Made by a program: the position numbers and the translations under genes
The notes under the pieces: generated by a model
The model's database searches: none
Told to the model about the DNA's origin: nothing
The model's input: the letters and a program-made list of their open reading frames with translations, nothing else
Source of the DNA: Desulfobulbaceae bacterium
GTDB taxonomy: Bacteria > Desulfobacterota > Desulfobulbia > Desulfobulbales > Desulfurivibrionaceae
Direction: 5' to 3'
Length of the DNA: 64,000 bases
NCBI GenBank assembly: GCA_004332195.1
Contig: SJBG01000004.1
Span: forward strand, 59,849 to 123,848
In this document: positions 8,622-16,963 of the stretch, in pieces
How the letters are laid out: each line of letters opens with the position of its first letter
Position numbering within the stretch: position 1 is the stretch's first letter

Positions 8622-8710
8622 TTTTTTTCGCATGCCGTAAACTCGAACAAAATAGCTAATTTTTCAAGATAGCCTGAACTCGAACAAAATAGCTAATTTT
8701 TCAAGGTAGC
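8622..8710 (+). repeat. Two fragments of the 141-bp MITE (right ends only), in tandem
   Basis: 8622-8674 matches the last ~53 bp of the element (forward orientation, ending AAGATAGCC), directly followed by 8675-8710, a second shorter copy of the same right end (ending AAGGTAGC). Left ends are missing. This looks like a deletion product followed by a tandem duplication of the terminal repeat. Confidence 0.8.
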
Positions 8711-9207
8711 TTTTAGTTTCGACTTTAACCGATAGTCTCGATTTTAACCGATGGTTGTTGAATCGTCCGGTTTTACTTGATTATCGTTGCCGATCGGGGA
8801 TGAATTTTCTCGCGGCAATACACACAAATACGCACAGACACGCCCGCAGCACATATTTGATTATCAATCCCTTGTCAAGCCGAAGCAGATCATGCTAAGT
8901 TTTTCTCAGCGGTTCCTTAAGGTTCCTTAAAAAAATAGAGTAATATGTTGATTTTACAGGTTAATTTCGTAATATTTTCTCAAGGAACAACATGAAAAAA
9001 TTAAGTATCGTAACATGTTGGGCTGTCTTTTAGCCGGGAAACCGCTGGGCTTCTCTACATGTTGGTCGAAATTTTCTCTTGTCATTCTCCCGATCAACCG
9101 GTATAGTTCCGAGTGATTCTGGGGTTTAGTATGTCGCATCCGGCGTGGTCAGGCCGGGCAAAAAAACCGTTTTTACGGCAACACCGACTATTCTGAGGAG
9201 AGCGATC
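8711..9207. other. Intergenic region upstream of trxA
   Basis: AT-rich spacer with no recognisable gene. It contains an 18-bp imperfect direct repeat (TTTAACCGAT twice near 8725-8755) and a perfect 10-bp tandem repeat (GGTTCCTTAA, 8913-8932). The trxA promoter candidate lies near its right end. Confidence 0.6.
9079..9107 (+). promoter_or_regulatory. Sigma-70-type promoter for trxA-bamD
   Basis: TTGTCA (9079-9084), a 17-bp spacer, then TATAGT (9102-9107). This is close to the consensus and about 100 bp upstream of the trxA start. Seen by eye, not scored against background. Confidence 0.5.
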
Positions 9208-9537
9208 ATGGCTAGCGACAAGGTTTTGCAAGTTTCTGATGCCGATTTTGATTCCAAGGTGCTAAAAAGAACGATCCCCGTACTGGTCGACTTTTGGGCG
9301 CCGTGGTGCGGACCATGCAAGGCCAATGGGCCGGTGATCGAGCAACTGGCGACGGAGTTCGCCGACAAGGCAGAAATCGTCAAGATGAACGTCGACGACA
9401 ATCCAGCTACTCCCGGTAAATTCGGCATTCGAGCTATCCCCACCTTTATTCTTTTCAAAAACGGTGAGGTGGTGGATCAGGTTACCGGGGCAGTGGGCAA
9501 GCCCCACCTTATTGATTTGCTTAATAAGGCCTTGTAA
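9208..9537 (+). CDS. trxA: Thioredoxin
   Basis: A 109-residue classical thioredoxin with the WCGPCK active site at residues ~31-36 and the conserved cis-proline segment AIPTFILFKNG. It reduces cytoplasmic protein disulfides. The start at 9208 (MASDKVLQVSD) has a GAGGAG Shine-Dalgarno. The open frame extends upstream but without homology. bamD begins 3 bp after the stop, so the two are co-transcribed. No thioredoxin reductase is adjacent. Confidence 0.95.
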   Translation: MASDKVLQVSDADFDSKVLKRTIPVLVDFWAPWCGPCKANGPVIEQLATEFADKAEIVKMNVDDNPATPGKFGIRAIPTFILFKNGEVVDQVTGAVGKPHLIDLLNKAL

Positions 9538-9540
9538 GCA

Positions 9541-10371
9541 ATGACTGTCTTGCCTCGCAGCCCCTTGCGTCTCTTTGGTTTCAGCGTCATTTTTTTGCCG
9601 GTTTGCCTGACTCTGACCTTGGCCCTCAGTGGCTGCGCCACCATCAACCGCACAATGGAAGTTTTTGGCCTTGCAGATGCCGACCGAGGTCCACAAACTC
9701 CGGAATTCATGGCCATGGACGGTCTTGAAGAGCTTAACCGGGGCAATTACCGGAAAGCCCTGACGATCTTTCAGGAGCTAAAAGAGCGCTACCCCTTCAG
9801 TGCGGTGGGACCCTTGGCTGAACTCAAGGCGGCGGATGCCACTTTCTATCTGCGGCGCTATCAGGAAGCCCACGCTCTTTACCAGAGTTTTGCCAACAAT
9901 CACCCGACCAACGAGGCGATTCCCTACGTCCTCTTTCAGATGGGGATGAGCCATTACAATCAGATCGATACCGTGGACCGCAATCCGGCCCATGCCATCA
10001 ACGCCGTCGCCGCTTTTAGCCGTCTGACCCTGGCCTTTCCGGACTCACCATATGACCTCGAAGCCCGGGCGCGAATTTTGGCGGCCCGAGACTTTCTTGC
10101 CCGGCACGAAATGTTTGTCGCCACCTTCTTCATAAAAACCAAAGAGCTTCCCCAGGCCGAAAGACGGCTGGATTACCTGCTCACCACCTATCCCGAAAGC
10201 TCCATCGCCCCCCGGGCCACAGAGCTGCTCGCCGCCATTCAAGCCGGTAATCCTCCGACCCGGACCTGGCGCGACTGGCTGCCCAACCTGGCCCTGGACA
10301 GCTGGCGCGGTTTTTTCGACGCCCTTTCCCCGGCTCCGGGGGGAATCAGTGGAGTCGACCCTACGAATTGA
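9541..10371 (+). CDS. bamD: Outer-membrane assembly lipoprotein BamD
   Basis: A 276-residue TPR lipoprotein of the BAM complex that inserts beta-barrel proteins into the outer membrane. The N-terminus is a lipoprotein signal peptide ending in a lipobox (LALSGC, cysteine at about residue 32). Several TPR-like helices follow, including the typical NRGNYRKALTIFQEL and RYPFSAVGPLAELK repeats. Length and order match BamD/ComL. The gene sits 3 bp behind trxA. A MITE copy begins 39 bp after the stop. Confidence 0.9.
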   Translation: MTVLPRSPLRLFGFSVIFLPVCLTLTLALSGCATINRTMEVFGLADADRGPQTPEFMAMDGLEELNRGNYRKALTIFQELKERYPFSAVGPLAELKAADATFYLRRYQEAHALYQSFANNHPTNEAIPYVLFQMGMSHYNQIDTVDRNPAHAINAVAAFSRLTLAFPDSPYDLEARARILAARDFLARHEMFVATFFIKTKELPQAERRLDYLLTTYPESSIAPRATELLAAIQAGNPPTRTWRDWLPNLALDSWRGFFDALSPAPGGISGVDPTN

Positions 10372-10410
10372 CCTTTTAAAAAAGCGAAACTTTGTTTCTC
10401 CAATACTTAT

Positions 10411-10547
10411 GGCCACCTTGAAAAATTGCTATTTTGTCCGAGTTTACGGCACGTAAAAAATACCGCAGGCATATGGTTGATATTCCGAGGATAATTTTTT
10501 GAGCATAACGCAGAAATCGGGCGAAAGAGCAATTTTTCAAGGTGGCC
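10411..10547 (-). repeat. 141-bp MITE family, copy 2 (reverse orientation)
   Basis: Full copy, 137 bp, with both terminal repeats intact and flanked on both sides by TTAT (4-bp target duplication). It fills the gap between the convergent 3' ends of bamD and queH. A few bases of the central A-tract are missing relative to other copies. Confidence 0.9.
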
Positions 10548-10578
10548 TTATGAACTTTAATTGACAAATTGGTCTTCG

Positions 10579-11118
10579 TCACTCAGGTTGTTTTTTCTCG
10601 TAACGTTCCTGTTCGCTATAGATGCAGCCGCAATACGACTGGCGGTAGAGTGCGAGGTTCTTTGCGATATCAACCCCCTGCCGCCAGCCGGCGCGAAAAT
10701 CCCGGTAGTAGAAAGTGACGTCCTCGCGCTTGGCTGCCTCTGCTCCCAGTCTCCTGATCAGCTCATGCTGCTGGTGGCGACTGAACAGCAGGGTGGAACT
10801 GAAGGCGTCCAGCCCGGCTTCTCGGGTTTTGCGGGCCGTGGCGGAGAGTCGCATCTGGTAGCAGATCCGGCAGCGTTGCTCCTCGTTAAAAACTACTTGG
10901 CGCAGATAATCCCGCAGACCGTAACGGTGCTCGTAAGCCACCGTCAAATCCCAGCGGGTCGCTAGTTGCTCCAGGGCCTCCAGGCGGCGACGAAACTCTT
11001 GATAGGGATGGATGTTGGGGTTGAAAAACCAGCCCTTTACTTCGAGCCCTTCCGCTCGCAAAACACTAAACGGATAAGCGGCGCAAGGTCCACAGCAAAC
11101 ATGCAGCAGCAAATTCAT
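10579..11118 (-). CDS. queH: Epoxyqueuosine reductase QueH
   Basis: Reduces epoxyqueuosine to queuosine in tRNA. QueH is the non-B12 alternative to QueG. The start at 11118 gives MNLLLHVCCGPCAAYP with the HVCCGPC motif, preceded by a GGAG Shine-Dalgarno; an upstream start would disturb this. Other family cysteines appear in EEQRCRICYQMRL and SYCGCIYSEQERY. The 179-residue length matches the family (DUF208). Single gene, convergent with bamD, divergent from the DUF116 gene. Confidence 0.93.
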   Translation of the reverse strand: MNLLLHVCCGPCAAYPFSVLRAEGLEVKGWFFNPNIHPYQEFRRRLEALEQLATRWDLTVAYEHRYGLRDYLRQVVFNEEQRCRICYQMRLSATARKTREAGLDAFSSTLLFSRHQQHELIRRLGAEAAKREDVTFYYRDFRAGWRQGVDIAKNLALYRQSYCGCIYSEQERYEKKQPE

Positions 11119-11154
11119 TTTGTTTACTCCAAAAACTAACCACAATCACCAACC

Positions 11155-11781
11155 ATGACCGGGCCCGCCATCATGTTCAAACTGCTGCCCGCCTGGTTGA
11201 CCCTGCCGGTCTTGATCATCCTTTACAAGCCCCTGTGTCGCTTGCTGCCCAGACTGGACCGGGACGCCTATGTTCGGCGCACGGTGGAGGCTTGTAACCA
11301 CTTTTACGCTCGTCGTTTTCGCGCAATACCCTTTTCTGAGCGTCTGCTTTTCTTACCTTACTGTCTGCGGGACCCGGACTGCCCCACCGAGATTGATCCC
11401 GATCAGGGCCTGATCTGCACGCCCTCCTGTCCCCGGGTCTGCCGACTGCAGGAAATGCGACAACTGGCCCTGGAACTGGGCTATCGCGATGCCTTTATCG
11501 TGGTCAGTGGCCGGCTGCATCAAAAAGAGGGGGTCTTGCGCAGTCGCAACTTTTTGCTTCACCGAATCAAAGAACATCGGCCCCGGGGGGTGCTCGGCTG
11601 CCTCTGCCCCCGTGACCTGCGGGAAAAATACCTGCGGCCGGAGCACATCGCCGCCAACGGCACTCTGGGTCGTCACGGTATCCTGGTTATCCCCCAGGTT
11701 TGTCTACTGGAAAACAGCCGCTGCCGCGGCAGCAAGGTCGTCTGGCAAAAACTGGAACAGTTGATTCGTAGTAGTTCCTGA
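11155..11781 (+). CDS. DUF116-family cysteine-rich protein
   Basis: A 208-residue protein with an N-terminal hydrophobic segment (LLPAWLTLPVLIILY) and cysteine groups typical of DUF116: LPYCLR, CTPSCPRVCR and GCLCPRDL. The function of the family is not established. The metal- or FeS-binding look is an inference from the cysteines. An ATG at 11173 (MFKLLPAWL) is an equally good start. It is divergent from queH and convergent with glgX. Confidence 0.75.
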   Translation: MTGPAIMFKLLPAWLTLPVLIILYKPLCRLLPRLDRDAYVRRTVEACNHFYARRFRAIPFSERLLFLPYCLRDPDCPTEIDPDQGLICTPSCPRVCRLQEMRQLALELGYRDAFIVVSGRLHQKEGVLRSRNFLLHRIKEHRPRGVLGCLCPRDLREKYLRPEHIAANGTLGRHGILVIPQVCLLENSRCRGSKVVWQKLEQLIRSSS

Positions 11782-11822
11782 ACGAAAAGAGAATACACCA
11801 AAATTAATGGTGCGAGCCAAAG

Positions 11823-13967
11823 TCACCTTTTATTCCTGCCCCCTGCCCCCTTTGCCCGAAGGGCAGGATGTTTGGCGATTAAAACGACGGCAGCAAACTC
11901 CGCCACTTTCAAGCGCGGACCGGATATTGGTTTGGCCTGAGCTTGTGCGTCAATCACGATATCGGTGGGCGGGGTGGCGGCAGTGTCGATCAGTTGTCGC
12001 CAGCGGCGGCCCGGGGGCAGGGAGGGCAGCGTGAACAACTGGGAGGATGAGGCAGAGTTAAGCATGATGAAGAAATCCGGCTCCCCATCGCCGTGGAGCT
12101 GAAAGGCCAAAACCCGGGCCGTGGCCGACCAATCCTGACGGCCGGGAATCAGGCCCTGCCAGGTTATTTCCGGCGGCCCGGCCAGCGATTGGTCCCTGAA
12201 AAATTGATTGCGGCGAAAAAGTCGGTATCGCTTGCGCAAAGCGATTAAGCCTTGGAAAAAATTCAGCAGATCGGTGTTTTGCTCCGCCAGCCGCCAGTCC
12301 AGCCAGGAAACTTCATTGTCCTGGCAATAGGCGTTATTGTTGCCTCGCTGAGTGCGACCGAACTCGTCCCCGGCCAGCAGCATCGGCACCCCTTGGGAGA
12401 GCAGGAGGATTACGGCGGCGGTGCGGACTCGACGACGGCGCAGGTCCATTATTTCAGGGTCATCGGTTGCGCCCTCAACCCCGCTGTTCCAGGAAATGTT
12501 GTGGTCATCGCCATCGCGGTTGTCCTCGCCGTTAGCCAGGTTATGTTTGCCCGCAAAGCTGACCAGATCATGTAAGGTAAATCCGTCGTGGCTGGTGATA
12601 AAGTTGATCGAATTGACCGGCCGGCGGCGGTTGTGGCCGTAGAGGTCGGAACTGCCGGCGATGCGGGTGGCCAGGGTGGCAATGCTGTTGGCGTGACCGC
12701 AGAGGAAATGGCGGGCATCATCGCGAAAACGGCCGTTTAACTCGGCCCAGCGGTGATGGGAAGAAAAGCTGCCCACCTGGTAAAGACCGGCGGCATCCCA
12801 GGCCTCGGCGATGATCTTGGTATGGGCCAGAATCGGGTCCTCGGCGATTTTTTCCACCATCGGCGGGTCAGCCAGAACTTCGCCCTTGGACCCTCGACCA
12901 AGGATTGAGGCAAGATCGAAGCGAAAGCCGTCCACATGCATCTCAACTACCCAGTAGTGCAGGCAGTTTATAATCAGATCACGGACCAAGGGATGGTTGC
13001 AGTTGACCGTGTTGCCGCAGCCGGAAAAGTTGAGATATTTCCGGGTAACCGGGTCCAGCAGGTAATAGATAACGTTGTTGATGCCGCGAAAGCTGATGGT
13101 CGGGCCGTCGGCCCCGCCTTCGGCAGTGTGATTGAAAACCACGTCGAGGATGACCTCGATTCCCGCGGTATGCAAGGCCTTGACCAACTCCTTGAACTCC
13201 CGGACCTGGTTGCCGTCTCGTCCGTTGACCGCATAGGCCGCCTTGGGGGCAAAAAAGGCCAGGGGAGAATAACCCCAGAAGTTTTTTAACTGCTCACCGG
13301 TCTCGGGGTTGAGTCGGGTGTTTTCCAGCTCGTTGAATTCGGCCACCGGCAACAGTTGCACGGCGGTGATCCCCAGTTTTTTGAGATAAGGGATTTTCTC
13401 GATCACTCCACGATAAGTGCCGGGATGTTCAACTCCGGAGGATTCATGGCAGGTATAGCCGCGGATGTGCATTTCGTAAATAATGCTATTTTCCAGCGGG
13501 ATGTTGAGGGGACGATCCCCTTCCCAGTCGAAATCGTCTTCAATGTAAATACAGCGACGATGAAAGCTGTCCAGCCCCGTGGCCAGCGGGCCCTTGCGGT
13601 GGTAGACTTCCCCCCAGTCCGAGCCGCCGGTGAGAGCCTTGGCATAGGGGTCGAGCATAACCCGCTCGGGCTGATAAAAATGACCGGTTCCGGCGGGATC
13701 GAAAGGTCCGTGCAGGCGATAGCCGTAACGGAGATTCGGATCGAAGTTTTTAATTATGATATGCCAAATATCTCCGGTACGATTGCAAAGCGGGTCAAGT
13801 TTCAGTTCAGCCAGCGGCCCTTGGGTGTTGGTTTGAAACAAGAGCAGAGAAACGGCCTCGGCATGACGAGAGAAAAGGGCAAAATTATAGCCCACGGGGG
13901 TTCGGCTCACCCCCATAGGCAGCGGCGAGCCGCAGGCGGTGATGAAGTTTGGTGTTTTTTTGGGCAC
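11823..13967 (-). CDS. glgX: Glycogen debranching enzyme (GH13, GlgX type)
   Basis: Hydrolyses alpha-1,6 branches of phosphorylase-limit glycogen, and so works with the phosphorylase GlgP encoded at 60.5-63 kb. An N-terminal CBM48-like domain is followed by the GH13 barrel with its conserved segments: DVVFNHTAEGG, DGFRFDLAS (nucleophile Asp), IIAEAWD (acid/base Glu) and FITSHDGFT. I prefer the GTG at 13967, which has AGGAGG five bases upstream, giving 714 residues. An upstream ATG at 14051 adds a basic unrelated stretch. Confidence 0.93.
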   Translation of the reverse strand: MPKKTPNFITACGSPLPMGVSRTPVGYNFALFSRHAEAVSLLLFQTNTQGPLAELKLDPLCNRTGDIWHIIIKNFDPNLRYGYRLHGPFDPAGTGHFYQPERVMLDPYAKALTGGSDWGEVYHRKGPLATGLDSFHRRCIYIEDDFDWEGDRPLNIPLENSIIYEMHIRGYTCHESSGVEHPGTYRGVIEKIPYLKKLGITAVQLLPVAEFNELENTRLNPETGEQLKNFWGYSPLAFFAPKAAYAVNGRDGNQVREFKELVKALHTAGIEVILDVVFNHTAEGGADGPTISFRGINNVIYYLLDPVTRKYLNFSGCGNTVNCNHPLVRDLIINCLHYWVVEMHVDGFRFDLASILGRGSKGEVLADPPMVEKIAEDPILAHTKIIAEAWDAAGLYQVGSFSSHHRWAELNGRFRDDARHFLCGHANSIATLATRIAGSSDLYGHNRRRPVNSINFITSHDGFTLHDLVSFAGKHNLANGEDNRDGDDHNISWNSGVEGATDDPEIMDLRRRRVRTAAVILLLSQGVPMLLAGDEFGRTQRGNNNAYCQDNEVSWLDWRLAEQNTDLLNFFQGLIALRKRYRLFRRNQFFRDQSLAGPPEITWQGLIPGRQDWSATARVLAFQLHGDGEPDFFIMLNSASSSQLFTLPSLPPGRRWRQLIDTAATPPTDIVIDAQAQAKPISGPRLKVAEFAAVVLIAKHPALRAKGAGGRNKR

Positions 13968-14435
13968 AGCCTCCTCCTCGGATCTTTTCCGGCAACCAGA
14001 ACCTGCACGGCGTTCCGGCCACGCACCGCCGATCAACATACCACGGTTCAATTTAAAACAAAACCTGTTCGAAGACGGAATGTTAGTAACAAATAAACCG
14101 TCCGGATTTGTAGCACATAAATTCTATGAACGATGTCCTGAACGTTGTCAACTACCAGGTATTAACATGGCTCAGTTTTCATTATCTGTTGACGCCTCAT
14201 CGTAACTCAGGTAGTCTTCTGAAAATCGGAGGGGTTATTGACGGATAAAGTCCCGTAGCGACCCCTGCGGAACTTGCGATGAGTCGTTTTCGCGGTGTGG
14301 CGACAAAATTCCTCGGCGGCTATCTCAGCTGGTCCTAAAACCATAGACAGTCGCCGTTTTGTTTAAAGATCAGTTTCCTGGTTGCAGGGATGTGCCGGAC
14401 CAGGAATTCTACAACATGATGAAAACTGAGCTGGC
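13968..14435. other. Intergenic region between glgX and sbtA
   Basis: About 470 bp between divergent genes. No RNA gene, riboswitch or small coding sequence is recognised. Base composition shifts to AT-richer towards the right, where the damaged 14.4-16.7 kb segment starts. Confidence 0.45.
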
Positions 14436-15455
14436 ATGGAATTGTTAGATAAAGCAGTCTCCCAATTACTTTACCCGCCGATATTATTTTTTGTATTAGG
14501 TATGTTTGCTGCACTGGTGAGATCTGATTTAAAGATTTCTTCGGAACTGGGTGCGGCGATGCGACTTTTCTTGCTATGTGCTATTGGTCTAAAGGGTGGG
14601 GTGGGGATTGCCAAAGCAGGCATCGGCGAGGTATTGGTGCCGGCACTGGCAGCTATTGTCTTGGGAATTGGGATAGTGTTGATCGGGTATCTGATTTTGA
14701 CTAAGCTAAAATTTGATGTTGCCAATGCCGGGACTATTGCCGGGCATTATGGTGCGGTTAGTGCGACAACAATGATTTTCGGGTTTGCATATTTGGAAGA
14801 AATCGGCGTCTATTACGAAGCTTTTGCCCCGGCATTATACCCGTTTATGGACAGTGCAGCGATTATTACGGCGATCTTGTTAACCCGGGTCGCTTTGGCA
14901 AAAAAAAAACGCACTGGCATAAAAGTAAATACACAGGAAATTTTCAAGGAGGGTATAAAAGTAAATATACAGGAAATTTTCAAGGAGGTTGTTTTAGGTA
15001 AGGCGGTTTTGTTGTTGATGGCTTGTTTAGTGATTGGTTATGCCGGTGGTGTTGAAGGAACAGCTGGGATTATGCCGTTTTTTGATGGGATGTTTAAAGG
15101 GGTTTTATGTCTGTTTATGTTAGATATGGGCTTGATTGCGGCCAGCCGGCTACGGGACTGGAGAATAGTGGGACATTACCTGGTAGCGTATGCCCTTATA
15201 ATGCCGCCGGTACATGGAATTGCCGGGGTGGCTCTTGGTAGTTTTATTGGGTTAAGTGTAGGTGGGGCTACTATGTTGGGTATTTTAGCGGCCAGTGGTT
15301 CCTATATTTCAGCACCGGCGGCAATGCGGGCGGCAATTCCGGAGGCCAACCCGTCATTGTCGCTCACTGCGGCGGTGGCATTGACCTTTCCTTTTAATAT
15401 TTTTGTCGGTATTCCGCTGTATTATATGGTTGCCCAAAGGATTGCTATTAATTGA
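14436..15455 (+). CDS. sbtA: SbtA-type sodium-dependent bicarbonate transporter
   Basis: A 339-residue permease with about ten hydrophobic helices in two halves. Family segments include IGLKGGVGIAKAG and GHYGAVSATTMIFG in the N-terminal half and LDMGLIAASRLRDW, GILAASGSYISAPAAMRAA in the C-terminal half. It matches the SbtA family of Na+/HCO3- symporters. The central cytoplasmic loop contains a 12-residue tandem duplication (IKVNTQEIFKEG then IKVNIQEIFKEV). Codon use is AT-richer than in surrounding genes, hinting at transfer. Substrate is inferred from family. Confidence 0.85.
   Translation: MELLDKAVSQLLYPPILFFVLGMFAALVRSDLKISSELGAAMRLFLLCAIGLKGGVGIAKAGIGEVLVPALAAIVLGIGIVLIGYLILTKLKFDVANAGTIAGHYGAVSATTMIFGFAYLEEIGVYYEAFAPALYPFMDSAAIITAILLTRVALAKKKRTGIKVNTQEIFKEGIKVNIQEIFKEVVLGKAVLLLMACLVIGYAGGVEGTAGIMPFFDGMFKGVLCLFMLDMGLIAASRLRDWRIVGHYLVAYALIMPPVHGIAGVALGSFIGLSVGGATMLGILAASGSYISAPAAMRAAIPEANPSLSLTAAVALTFPFNIFVGIPLYYMVAQRIAIN
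14919..14990 (+). repeat. 36-bp in-frame tandem duplication inside sbtA
   Basis: Units 14919-14954 and 14955-14990 are nearly identical, differing at a few positions, and encode two copies of a 12-residue loop. The frame is kept. The differences suggest it is not brand new. Confidence 0.9.
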
Positions 15456-15511
15456 ACCCTAGATTATGCCGGGCATTTCCGGGATCTTACCCAATAATAA
15501 GCCCTTATTCC

Positions 15512-15781
15512 TTAAACGGGGTATCCACTTAACGCAAGTGCCCCATACATTTTGTGGTTTCCATCGACAATCTGCCGGTACGGTGCCGAGGTTGTTGCAA
15601 CGGTCTGTTGCATAAGCCGATAGAAAAGCATTCCTTGCGACCTGGATGCGCGGCGGTTGAATCGAAAGGCGGTACTCATCAAGGTAGTATTCCAGATGTT
15701 TGCCGGCGCCCCGGCACCCTTGATGAATGCCAAGCAGCCAGCGCTTCAAGAGTGCCGCAATCCGGTGCACGCCTGGCATAG
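15512..15781 (-). pseudogene. Possible nitroreductase C-terminal remnant
   Basis: One reading frame ends with QIVDGNHKMYGALALSGYP, which resembles the C-terminal 'GNHKVxGALMLGYP' signature of nitroreductases, and has no intact domain before it. It lies directly behind the broken SagB-type gene on the same strand. The match is short, so this may be a decayed gene or chance similarity. Confidence 0.35.
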
Positions 15782-16525
15782 CTACATGTGCCCGACCGGC
15801 ATGACATATAATGGTCGATGTTTATCTGGAAGGTGTAGTATTCCCGCGACCTCATCATCCATGAATGCGCCGATCACAACGGTACCCAACCCCAATGCCT
15901 CTGCCTGCAGGTGTATGTTTTGTCCCACGTGACCGACCTCCATGTGGGCATATCTGACCCCTCTGTCTCCATATCGGTCTGTTATCCTTCCATATTCTGC
16001 TGTTATGACTATCGAAATCGGCGCATCCGCTATGAACATCTGCGCCACACACGCCCTTGCCAGCGGCTTACGAATGTCTCCCTCTACGAGAAGTTTTATG
16101 GAATGCTCATGTGGATTATAGTGGTAAACTCCTGCACTGAGTTCTTTGACCATCCCAACCATGACATAAACGTCCAATGGGTACTGTGCGCCGGCGCTTG
16201 GCGCAGCCCTGAAAGATCTTCTTCCTGGTCAGGGGTCGGTGATTCCCTGCGCAGACCAGAGAAGCTGGGATAGCTGCTCCTTCGTCAAAGCGATGTCTTT
16301 GAAACTTCTTTCAGATCTCCTCCCTTTTATCGCCTCTTCTAATGACATTTCTCCTTTGGTCTTTGGATTTGGCAGCATTGTTACACCTCCATTTCGCACC
16401 ATCTCTTCCCTGTTGGTACAGCCGGCGACCGCTATGCCAACAAGCCCCAACCCCATTCCAGCAGCGGCACGGATGAATCTCCTTCTCGAGATACTACTTT
16501 CAAATGGAATTTCAACATGATCCAT
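15782..16525 (-). pseudogene. SagB-type nitroreductase interrupted by an in-frame TGA
   Basis: A complete-looking SagB/ThcOx-type flavin oxidoreductase of 247 codons, broken by one TGA (16229-16231, codon 99) without any frame change. The N-terminus has a twin-arginine signal (SRRRFIRAAAG) with a following AVAGC lipobox, so the protein was exported. The domain follows: KGRRSERSF, LLWSAQGITDP, then after the TGA the typical APSAGAQYPLDVYV, and GLGTVVIGAF near the end. A CGA to TGA change (Arg) is the simplest cause. The host decodes UGA as selenocysteine elsewhere, but this position is not a known catalytic site. Confidence 0.8.
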
Positions 16526-16560
16526 CTTGCCCGTCTCTCATATCGAAGACTGATACTGAT

Positions 16561-16590
16561 TTTTCCGTGATTTTCCGTGATTTTCCGTGA
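16561..16590 (+). repeat. 10-bp tandem repeat, three copies
   Basis: TTTTCCGTGA three times without change, upstream of the broken SagB-type gene. One more case of the window-wide short tandem repeats. Confidence 0.9.
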
Positions 16591-16963
16591 AAGACATATC
16601 CAGGGCAAGCCGGGTGCGGCAAGCGCGACGGCCAAACCCAATTCGAGCCGGTCATGAATCACCGCAAACGCCTCGGTGCGCCACGTTTGAGGCTGAGGTA
16701 GAGTTAATCAGATTTGTCCCCTTTTGGCAATACCGATAACTGTACTGATAACTGTAATTGTGGGATGGCTAAGACCCTACGAAAATATGTTATGCGTGTT
16801 TTGTTGAAAAATGGTAGCTTATCGGCGGCTTCTTCTCTTCTGCTGATTCTCAAGATGCGAGATGAACGAGGTTAAGCCCTATTATTTACGAGTAAAAAGG
16901 GGGGGGCAGGCCAGTACGGGAGTAGAAGAGGGCGGACCCATTTAGCAGGGAGACCTCGAGTCA
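16591..16963. other. Intergenic region upstream of cobT
   Basis: About 370 bp. I looked for a cobalamin riboswitch because cobT follows, and did not find the conserved B12-box arrangement. A G8 run occurs near 16900. No gene is recognised. Confidence 0.45.

Noticed and set aside
8992..9033. 13-codon frame MKKLSIVTCWAVF behind an AAGGA upstream of trxA
   Set aside because: Could be a leader peptide, but there is no attenuator structure and no repeated regulatory codon. It lies before the better trxA promoter candidate.
10376..10582. Reading frame across the MITE giving a peptide with NCSFARFLRYAQKIILG
   Set aside because: The same peptide appears from other MITE copies (for example 48195-48286) only because the repeat is open in that frame. 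No start signal and no independent conservation.
15459..15779. 106-codon frame on the minus strand after the SagB-type gene
   Set aside because: No similarity recognised. The overlapping frame with the GALALSGYP ending is the more plausible remnant.
16700..16963. Cobalamin riboswitch upstream of cobT
   Set aside because: No B12-box arrangement or matching stem set could be found by eye.
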